From: Calditrichaceae bacterium
GTDB taxonomy: Bacteria > Calditrichota > Calditrichia > Calditrichales > Calditrichaceae
Length of the DNA: 32,481 bases
Direction: 5' to 3'
Assembly (NCBI GenBank): GCA_024762535.1
Contig: JANTHG010000010.1
Span: forward strand, 1 to 32,481
Made by a program: the position numbers and the translations under genes. A model generated the notes under the pieces. The model did not search any database and was not told where the DNA came from. It worked only from the letters and a program-made list of their open reading frames with translations. Position 1 is the stretch's first letter. Each line of letters begins with the position of its first letter. Shown piece by piece: positions 16,245-22,576 of this stretch.

Positions 16245-17843
16245 TCAATTTGGTTCGTGATGAATGTCACCCATGTATTTACCTCTCTTTGACTGAATCT
16301 GCGCCATGGCGTGTTCTGTAAGGGCGGTAATGGTTAATGAAGGATTGACACCCGGATTTGCGGAAATGGCCGACCCATCGCAAACCAGCATATTTTGATA
16401 GCCATACACGCGATTGTTTTGATCAATCACACCGTCCTGGGCATGCTCACCCATAACGCAACCGCCAAGGATATGAGCGGTGGTGGGAATGCCGGCAATG
16501 GTCTCGGTAATCAGAGTAACGGGTTTGGCTTTTACTAAATCCGCATATTTTTTGGCCAGAGTCTGAGCTTCCGGAATAAACGCAGTGGGCGCCGGGCCGG
16601 CTTCCATAGTGGAATGCATGCCAAACCAGCTTCGCTTAAAACGCAGGGTACTGTTGATGGTTTGCATGAATAACAGAATTTGAGTACGCCTGGCAAAATC
16701 CCACACAAAGGCCAGACGCATATTTTGAAGGGGATGGCGTAGTAAATCCCCAAGAAGTTTTCCAAAACGTACTACAATATTTCGTCCGCTTACCATGGGT
16801 GCCAGCATCAACCGCCAAAAACCGGAACCGGAGGCATAGCGCACCGGTTCCAGATGGCTGTGTACATCGGTATGTAAAATACTGCCGATCGCTACACCGT
16901 CGGAAAAGGTGATATTTTTATCTAAGGTGGTGATACCAATAAGGCTTTCGGAATTGGTACGCACGCCGCCGCCCACCTTGTCCGATAAATTGGGAAGTGA
17001 ACCTTTTTTTAATTTGAGTAGTAAAGGAACGGTTCCCAGTACGCCTCCGGAAAAAACAATCCCTTTGGTTGATATGCGCCCTCTCTTTTTGAAAAGCGAA
17101 GTGGAACGACGCCAATATACTTCGTACCCATCCGAACCATCTTTGGCTCCAATGGGACGCACATCATACACTTCAGATTCTGCCTGAATCTGTGCGCCTT
17201 CTTTCTGGGCGAGATAGAGATAATTTTTATCTAATGTGTTTTTACCGTCAAACCGGCATCCGGTCATGCATCCACCGCAGAACGTACAGCCGCTGCGATC
17301 CGGCCCTTTACCGTCGAAAAAGGGATCGGGTATGGTTGTGTTTGGTTCGCCAAAAAACACCGCTACATCAGCCAGCTCAAATTCATCCGGCTTTCCGATT
17401 TCTTTAGCCAATGTTTCTAAAGCCAAATCGCCGGTTTCTTTTCGGGGGTTGCGAACGGCGCCCAGCATTTTTTTAGCCAAAGGATAAAAAGGTTCCAGTT
17501 CCGTTTTCCAGTCAGATAGATGAGCCCAACTGCCGGAGGTGAAAAAATCATCTTTGGGAACCGGGAGTGTGTTGGCGTACACCAGGGAACCGCCTCCTAC
17601 GCCCACGCCGGAAAGAATGGTAATATGGCGGAAAAAGGTGAGCTTAAAGAAACCGAAAAAGCGCAACAGCGGCAGCCACATCCAGCGCTTCACATTCCAG
17701 TTGGTTTTAGGGAAATCATTTGCTTTGAGTTCTTTCCCTTTTTCCAGAATCAGGACGCGGTAGCCTTTTTCCGAGAGGCGTAACGCGGAAACTGAGCCAC
17801 CGAATCCGCTGCCGATAATAATGTAATCGTAGTCGTGTGCCAT
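16245..17843 (-). CDS. GMC-family FAD-dependent oxidoreductase (cholesterol-oxidase-like)
   Basis: The protein has 532 residues. The FAD-binding GSGFGG lies at about 11-16 with the acidic end of the second strand at Glu34. SGVGVGGGSLVYAN at 79-91 is the second FAD contact of GMC enzymes. The C-terminus holds AHILGGCVMG and NPGVNPSLTITALTEHA, carrying the active-site His and Asn of the cholesterol-oxidase branch. A Cys cluster (Cys186, Cys189, Cys192, Cys196; CTFCGGCMTGCRF) stands in the middle; I recall similar clusters in related GMC enzymes, and it may bind metal or an Fe-S cluster. GMC enzymes oxidise alcohols to aldehydes or ketones; the substrate is unknown. No signal peptide is present. 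It lies 106 bp downstream of the aldehyde dehydrogenase gene on the same strand, suggesting a two-step alcohol-to-acid route. Confidence 0.88.
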   Translation of the reverse strand: MAHDYDYIIIGSGFGGSVSALRLSEKGYRVLILEKGKELKANDFPKTNWNVKRWMWLPLLRFFGFFKLTFFRHITILSGVGVGGGSLVYANTLPVPKDDFFTSGSWAHLSDWKTELEPFYPLAKKMLGAVRNPRKETGDLALETLAKEIGKPDEFELADVAVFFGEPNTTIPDPFFDGKGPDRSGCTFCGGCMTGCRFDGKNTLDKNYLYLAQKEGAQIQAESEVYDVRPIGAKDGSDGYEVYWRRSTSLFKKRGRISTKGIVFSGGVLGTVPLLLKLKKGSLPNLSDKVGGGVRTNSESLIGITTLDKNITFSDGVAIGSILHTDVHSHLEPVRYASGSGFWRLMLAPMVSGRNIVVRFGKLLGDLLRHPLQNMRLAFVWDFARRTQILLFMQTINSTLRFKRSWFGMHSTMEAGPAPTAFIPEAQTLAKKYADLVKAKPVTLITETIAGIPTTAHILGGCVMGEHAQDGVIDQNNRVYGYQNMLVCDGSAISANPGVNPSLTITALTEHAMAQIQSKRGKYMGDIHHEPN

Positions 17844-17949
17844 GGGTTTCCTCTCATCTATCCTGTAAACTTAAGCGTACAATAGTTGCCGTTTTTTTAA
17901 CAGCCCGCAAAGCCTTCAAAGATGCGCCAAGAAAATTGAAAATGGCAGA

Positions 17950-19536
17950 TTATTCTATAATCGTGTCTTTAAACATGCGCGGGAGAATTTTCATCAATGC
18001 CCACCATCCTTTAAAGCGCAGAATAGGCCCGCTACCAAACAAACCCGTCAAAAGGCCTTTTAAGCCGTTGTACAATTCCGCACTATACGGCTGCCACCAT
18101 AAATCACGGTTCAGATTGCCCAGCCAGTCATCTACAATAAACTGGGATTGCGTCATTTCCATAAATCCCGCTTCACCGTGTGTACGGCCTATGCCCGATT
18201 GATTAAATCCGCCCCAGGAGGTCTCCGCCAGACCGTGGCTCATTAAATGGTCGTTAATGGTTACGGCGCCCGCTTTGATTTGTGTGGCCAGCTTCTTCGC
18301 TTTAGCACGATTTGCAGACCACACCGAACCGGTGAGTCCGAGATAGGAATCGTTGGCCAGCTTTAGAGCCTGATCTTCGCTATCAAAAGGCATAACAGCG
18401 AGAACGGGGCCAAAGGTTTCGTGTTTCATTACATCCATATCATGAGTCACATCCATTAGAACCGTGGCAGGCATAAAATTTTTCCATTCCTTTTGCCCCG
18501 GCAGCTGAGACTGTGCCAGAATATGCGCTCCTTTGGTCAATGCGTCATCAATCTGTTTTTGAATGCTTTCCATTTGGCGTTCGGTGGTGATAGCGCCCAT
18601 ATCCACTTCAAAATCCCGGTCGTAGCCAACGCGGAGTCGCTCTGTTTTTTGTTTAAGCAGCTCGCAAAACGGAGCGTAAATATCGCGTTGTACATAAATC
18701 CGCTCCACGCCACCACAGGATTGACCGGCATTGGAAAGCCCCGCCCAAATTGCTCCGTTGGCTGCCCGTTCCAAATTGGCGTCCGCACAGACAATCATAG
18801 CATCATTACCGCCCAGCTCCAGGTTAAGGGGCGTTAGCGTATCGGCGGCTAACTTCATCAGGGCTTTTCCTACCGGTACGGAACCGGTAAAAAAGAGTTT
18901 ATCCACACCCGCTTGTAAAAATCCGGGTCCGGCCTCTCTTCCCGGAATGTTTACCAGTTGGAATAAATCTTTGGGCAGCTCTGCGGCTTCGAATACCTGT
19001 TTAAGAGTTTGCCCCACCATTTGGGTTTCGGACGCTGTTTTTAAAATAACCGCATTACCGGCCATCAATCCCATAATCACTTCGGAAAAGGGAATGGCAA
19101 AGGGATAGTTCCAGGGCGAGATAATACCCAGCACGCCGTAGGGCACGCGCCGTACTTCGCTGCGTTTGTTCAGAAAAGCGATATTTGCCGGAAATAATTT
19201 TTTAGTACGTAAAAATTTTGGCGCTTTGCGAATATAATAGTGGGTGGCCATAGCAGCGGGCAGCACTTCAGCGGCCAGGGCATCGATACGCAACTTGCCG
19301 GTATCCCGGGCAATGGTTTCCGCCAGTTCATCCGTGTGTTGGGTAAGATATTGAAGTACACCGTAAAAATAAGGCATGCGATCTTTTACAGATATCTGAG
19401 CCCATTTCTCCTGGGCACGGCGCGCCCGTTGTACCCGCTCCGGCAGATCGGCTACTCTGTCCAAAGGAATTTGTCCCAGTTTTTCACCGGTTACCGGATT
19501 TAGAGCAGTAGTATATGCGGCAGATGTTTCTGACAT
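17950..19536 (-). CDS. NAD(P)-dependent aldehyde dehydrogenase
   Basis: The protein has 528 residues counted from the ATG at 19536, which has GGGGAA 6-7 nt upstream. The open frame continues 45 codons upstream to 19671 but runs into repeat A, so the longer form is rejected. The catalytic Cys274 (NAGQSCGG) and general-base Glu240 (LELGGND) are 34 residues apart, as in the ALDH superfamily. PWNYPFAIPFSE and FTGSVPVGK also fit. The enzyme oxidises an aldehyde to the acid with NAD or NADP. The C-terminus carries a roughly 45-residue extension rich in Trp, Leu and Gly past the usual end (LKGLLTGLFGSGPILRF), possibly membrane-associating. It lies just upstream of the GMC gene. The substrate is not readable. 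Confidence 0.92.
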   Translation of the reverse strand: MSETSAAYTTALNPVTGEKLGQIPLDRVADLPERVQRARRAQEKWAQISVKDRMPYFYGVLQYLTQHTDELAETIARDTGKLRIDALAAEVLPAAMATHYYIRKAPKFLRTKKLFPANIAFLNKRSEVRRVPYGVLGIISPWNYPFAIPFSEVIMGLMAGNAVILKTASETQMVGQTLKQVFEAAELPKDLFQLVNIPGREAGPGFLQAGVDKLFFTGSVPVGKALMKLAADTLTPLNLELGGNDAMIVCADANLERAANGAIWAGLSNAGQSCGGVERIYVQRDIYAPFCELLKQKTERLRVGYDRDFEVDMGAITTERQMESIQKQIDDALTKGAHILAQSQLPGQKEWKNFMPATVLMDVTHDMDVMKHETFGPVLAVMPFDSEDQALKLANDSYLGLTGSVWSANRAKAKKLATQIKAGAVTINDHLMSHGLAETSWGGFNQSGIGRTHGEAGFMEMTQSQFIVDDWLGNLNRDLWWQPYSAELYNGLKGLLTGLFGSGPILRFKGWWALMKILPRMFKDTIIE

Positions 19537-19611
19537 GGCAATTCCCCAAAAATGGTTTTTAATGAATTTAATGAATTGTAAGAAAAAACAAAATTTTTGA
19601 AATTCTATGTT

Positions 19612-19855
19612 GAGGGATTGTTGATATAAACCCAATACAATACCGTCATTACGAGCGAAACAAACCCACATAGGATCACCACGTTGCTATCGCTCAATCC
19701 CCCCTTAGCAAAGGGGGGTAGGGGGTTGTAAAATCTGTATAATGCAATAATTGCCTATTAAAAAAATACCCCCCTTAGTCCGCCTTGATAGGAGGGACGT
19801 TATGGCAGCAACCACAACAGCGGTCGCAGGAGCGAGGGAATCGCTCCATTCAGGT
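19612..19855 (+). repeat. Composite intergenic repeat, copy A (degenerate)
   Basis: This copy fills most of the 333-bp gap between the ALDH and DMT-transporter genes. It starts near GAGGGATTGTTGATATAA and ends AATCGCTCCATTCAGGT. The C/G-run core at 19695-19761 aligns with copies B and C apart from a few changes, and includes a hairpin of CCCCCCTT and AAGGGGGG around AGCA. The flanking GTCATT-type modules are short and degraded. The right end is 14 bp from the DMT gene's stop codon. The rest of the gap (19537-19611, 19856-19869) shows nothing. Confidence 0.85.
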
Positions 19856-19869
19856 TGTAGGTCATTATT

Positions 19870-20721
19870 TCAGGCAGACAGCTCCGCACTAATCATGCCC
19901 ACTACAATCAGCAGGCCGCCCAGCCAGCCGGTAAGGGTTAGGGATTCTCCAGCGACAAGAAAGGCAAAAAGTGCAGCAAATACCGGTTCCATGGCAAAAA
20001 TCAGCGCGGTGCGGGCAGTGGTGGTAAAGCGCTGCATGGCCGTTTGCATTAAAAAGGTGAACACCGTCCCGAACAGACCAAGATAGATTAATGTTTCCCA
20101 GTGCCTGAGCGTAAGCTGCGGCCAGCTGAACCGGCTGAATGGCAAGGCAAGAACGGACAGTAGCGCTACTACCGTAAGCTGCACAGCCGTGAGTAAATAG
20201 ACATTGTGCCGGGTTGCAAATTGGCCGGTGTAAATCACATGAAAGGCTACTGCAACTGCGCAGATGAGTACCAGCAGATCGCCGTCATTCCAGTGCAGCG
20301 GATTGGCACCGGTCAGCAGAAGAAGGCCTACAACGGCAAAACCAATTCCGAACAGCACATTTTTGGATGAGCGTACCTTAAAAAAGAAAAAACCGAAAAC
20401 CGGCACCAGTACCACGGAAAGTCCGGTAATAAAACCGGCATTAGATGCGCTGGTGAACTGGATACCCCACATCTGAAATAAGTATGAAAGATAAAGTAAA
20501 GCGCCCAGCACGGCACCGTGTTGGAGCACTCCGTGATCCCACTCTTTACGAAATCGAAAAGCAAAGAGGTCCATCGCCACGGCGGCAATACTCAAGCGTA
20601 AGGCCATATACACGGGTAAAGGTACATCTACCAGCAGTAACTTGGAGATAATGAAGGTGGTGCCCCAGAAAAATGTTACGGAAAGCAAACCTAAATCGGC
20701 GCGGAGTTTAGAAATGGCCAT
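19870..20721 (-). CDS. DMT-superfamily transporter with two EamA domains
   Basis: The 283 residues show about ten hydrophobic segments arranged as two EamA repeats (about 10-140 and 145-280), the drug/metabolite transporter layout. The first repeat opens with GLLSVTFFWGTTFIISK and the second with DLLVLICAVAVAFHVIYTG. Such inner-membrane carriers usually export amino acids, amines or other small metabolites; the substrate cannot be read. The ATG at 20721 is 14 bp downstream of the trmJ-like gene's stop, so the two are probably one transcript. The start has no clear Shine-Dalgarno site, consistent with coupling. The 3' end stands next to repeat A. Confidence 0.9.
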   Translation of the reverse strand: MAISKLRADLGLLSVTFFWGTTFIISKLLLVDVPLPVYMALRLSIAAVAMDLFAFRFRKEWDHGVLQHGAVLGALLYLSYLFQMWGIQFTSASNAGFITGLSVVLVPVFGFFFFKVRSSKNVLFGIGFAVVGLLLLTGANPLHWNDGDLLVLICAVAVAFHVIYTGQFATRHNVYLLTAVQLTVVALLSVLALPFSRFSWPQLTLRHWETLIYLGLFGTVFTFLMQTAMQRFTTTARTALIFAMEPVFAALFAFLVAGESLTLTGWLGGLLIVVGMISAELSA

Positions 20722-20735
20722 AGACGGATTCTCGC

Positions 20736-21524
20736 TTAATGGATTTCCCGTTTAGAAGCAGAGAGGGAGTTGGCCTCCAGGTCGTGGATGCGTGTTTCGA
20801 AGATTTGCAGTAATTTGTGCAGCAAACGCACATCACGGTGCTCGGCCATGGAACGACCAATCAGGCGTCGGATGCGGGTAATAAAATTATCAATGCCGTC
20901 GCGTGGGACAAAATTTACAAGTCGCAACGCATCGTCCAAATGCTCATAAAACTTTTGCAGCTCATATTGGGAGGCTAGTTCGTACGCATAGGTTTGGTCT
21001 ACCTGATTCATTTTTTCAAAAAAAGTATGCGCGTACAACATCACCGCCTGGGATAGATTAAGTGAAGGGTTTTGCGTGGCCGTGGGAATGGTGGAATGGA
21101 GTTGACATTTCAGAATCTGTTCGTTGGTCATACCGGTGCGCTCCGGTCCGAACACGATGGCTACCGGCTGTTCCAAAGCGACAGGTAAAATTTTTTCACT
21201 GATTTCGGCCGGTGTAAAATAAGGGAATTTAAAATGCCGGCTGCGCATGGAAGTGGAAATCACCAGCCGTTTATCGGCAATAGCGTCATCAAAGGTTTGC
21301 ACAACCGTTGCTTTTTGTACAATATCCAAACTGCGGTGCGCCAGCATGCGTACTTCGGGCGTATCCAGTTCGCAGGGATTTACTAAAGTCAGTTTGTGAA
21401 AACCGCTGGTTTTGAGAGCGCGGGCCACGGAACCCACATTACCCGGCGACTCCGGCTCTACCAGTACAAAATGCAAATTATTACGAATCCGTTCAAACGA
21501 TTCGCTAAGCTCGGTTCGTTGCAT
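20736..21524 (-). CDS. trmJ: tRNA/rRNA 2'-O-methyltransferase of the SPOUT class, TrmJ-like
   Basis: The protein has 262 residues counted from the ATG at 21524, which has AGAGGA upstream. The open frame extends 29 codons further into repeat B, and that extension is rejected. The SPOUT motifs are complete: Asn29 and Arg35 in PGNVGSVARAL, FGPERTG at 125-131 and IPTATQNPSLNLSQA at 146-160, which form the knotted AdoMet site. Length and motifs match TrmJ (2'-O-methylation of position 32 of tRNA) better than the longer TrmH or RlmB, though an rRNA target cannot be excluded. The C-terminal helical part (about 175-262) fits the TrmJ dimer extension. It is followed by the DMT transporter gene at 14 bp. 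Confidence 0.85.
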   Translation of the reverse strand: MQRTELSESFERIRNNLHFVLVEPESPGNVGSVARALKTSGFHKLTLVNPCELDTPEVRMLAHRSLDIVQKATVVQTFDDAIADKRLVISTSMRSRHFKFPYFTPAEISEKILPVALEQPVAIVFGPERTGMTNEQILKCQLHSTIPTATQNPSLNLSQAVMLYAHTFFEKMNQVDQTYAYELASQYELQKFYEHLDDALRLVNFVPRDGIDNFITRIRRLIGRSMAEHRDVRLLHKLLQIFETRIHDLEANSLSASKREIH

Positions 21525-21562
21525 CACTTTCTTTCCTCTTAGTCGAGCGATTGTTGATATAA

Positions 21563-21645
21563 CGTCATTGCGAGTGACGCAGGAGCGAAGCAATCCCCAG
21601 GGGATCGCCACGTCGTTCGCTTACGCTCACTTCTCGCGATGACGA
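21563..21645. repeat. REP-like imperfect palindrome inside repeat B
   Basis: CGTCATTGCGAG at the left and CTCGCGATGACG at the right pair in 11 of 12 positions, and the centre is ATCCCC-A-GGGGAT, so the whole 82 bp can fold into one long imperfect hairpin. The GTCATTGCGAG...GAAGCAATC pattern resembles dispersed REP-like repeats known from several unrelated bacterial genomes. Confidence 0.75.
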
Positions 21646-21738
21646 ATGCGTTTCGTCCAATCCCCCCTTAGAAAAGGGGGTTAGGGGGTTGTAAAATCTG
21701 TACAATGCAATTTGTCCATTAAAAAAACACCCCCCTTA

Positions 21739-21760
21739 GTCCCCCCTTGACAGGGGGGAC
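21739..21760. repeat. Perfect C-run/G-run hairpin in repeat B core
   Basis: GTCCCCCCT and AGGGGGGAC form a perfect 9-bp stem around TGAC. The same stem occurs at 29632-29653 in copy C, while copy A (about 19778-19799) has a degraded version. There is no T-run after it on either strand, so it is not a standard terminator. Confidence 0.9.
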
Positions 21761-21874
21761 GTTATGGCAGCAACCACAACGGCGGTCGCAGTGACGAAGC
21801 AATCCCTCTGCAGATTGCCACATCGCTGTCGTGATGCGCGATGACGAATTGGAATCGCTCAAATCAGGTTTCCA

Positions 21875-22573
21875 TTATAATTTTATTTCTGTTTTATGTT
21901 TCAGCTCGATCTTTTGCGGGCTCAGATCTGCGCGGTAAGCCAGTAATTCCACACCGCCTGTCTGTACCTTTTTTAACGCGCCGGCATATGCGGGATCGAT
22001 ATGCACCGCAGGTTCAAAATGGCTGCCATCCGTACGCTGAATAGCAAACAGCATTACAGCCCGGTGTCCCTGAGCCACCATTTCCTGCAATTCATATAAA
22101 TGTTTTAAGCCCCGTTTGGTAACCGCATCCGGAAAACGGTACACACCATCCGCTTCGACCAGGGTTACATTTTTCACTTCCACGTAGCAGCGTTCGCGCT
22201 CCGATTCCAACAGAATGTCCACACGGCTGTTTTGGCCATACCCTACTTCCGTACGCAGCGAGGGGTACCCGCTCAGTTCGGGAATCCATCCGCTTTCAAT
22301 TGCTTCAACAGTTAGTTTGTTGGCCAAATGCGTATTGATGCCAATCCAGCTTACACCGTTGTGTACCAGTTCCCAGGTATATTTGAGTTTTCGTTTGGGG
22401 TTGTCCGCCCGGCTCAGGCGCACGTCCCAGCCCGGTTCCGCACAGGTTTTCATGCTGCCGGAGTTGGGACAGTGCGCCGTTACCACCTTTCCGTCTTCTA
22501 ACCTTACATCGGCTAAAAATCGTTTGTAGCGTTTAATCAACATTCCGCTAAGCAGATTTTGCTCAAATTGCAT
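21875..22573 (-). CDS. sfsA: SfsA family protein (sugar fermentation stimulation protein)
   Basis: The 232 residues are close to the usual length of SfsA (about 230). Family motifs are visible along the chain: KRYKRFLADV near the start (OB-like part), CPNSGSMKTC, INTHLAN, and the nuclease-like core SRVDILLES followed by CYVEVKNVTLVEADGVYRFPDAVTKRG, with the Asp, Glu and Lys of a PD-(D/E)XK-type site. SfsA was first described as a sugar-fermentation regulator in E. coli; its fold suggests nucleic-acid binding or cleavage. The ATG is 3 bp after the M16 peptidase gene's stop, so translation is probably coupled (AGGGGA lies about 12 nt upstream, inside the M16 gene). Repeat B begins 5 bp past the stop. 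Confidence 0.95.
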   Translation of the reverse strand: MQFEQNLLSGMLIKRYKRFLADVRLEDGKVVTAHCPNSGSMKTCAEPGWDVRLSRADNPKRKLKYTWELVHNGVSWIGINTHLANKLTVEAIESGWIPELSGYPSLRTEVGYGQNSRVDILLESERERCYVEVKNVTLVEADGVYRFPDAVTKRGLKHLYELQEMVAQGHRAVMLFAIQRTDGSHFEPAVHIDPAYAGALKKVQTGGVELLAYRADLSPQKIELKHKTEIKL

Positions 22574-22576
22574 GTA

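Larger units (their letters stand above)
21545..21869 (+). repeat. Composite intergenic repeat, copy B (most complete)
   Basis: This is nearly all of the 350-bp gap between the trmJ and sfsA genes. It opens GAGCGATTGTTGATATAA and closes AATCGCTCAAATCAGGT, so the ends form a short inverted repeat (GAGCGATT and AATCGCTC). Inside, in order, are an 82-bp imperfect palindrome with GTCATTGCGAG arms (21563-21645), a C/G-run core (21658-21765), and a second shorter GACGAAGCAATC/GATGACGA palindrome (about 21785-21847). Bases 21658-21722 are identical to 29667-29731 of copy C. The right end is 5 bp from the sfsA stop codon. Nothing else is seen in the gap. Confidence 0.88.

Noticed and set aside
19537-19671. 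45-codon N-terminal extension of the aldehyde dehydrogenase
   Set aside because: It translates repeat A and AT-rich spacer; the ATG at 19536 has a good ribosome site and starts at the expected ALDH N-terminus.
21525-21611. 29-codon N-terminal extension of the TrmJ-like protein
   Set aside because: It lies mostly in repeat B, and the ATG at 21524 has AGAGGA upstream and gives the normal family length.
21739-21760. C-run/G-run hairpin as an intrinsic terminator
   Set aside because: No T-run follows on either strand.
21658-21765. Regular C/G-run pattern as a possible CRISPR array
   Set aside because: There are no equal-length repeats with unique spacers; the pattern is two hairpins inside a dispersed element.
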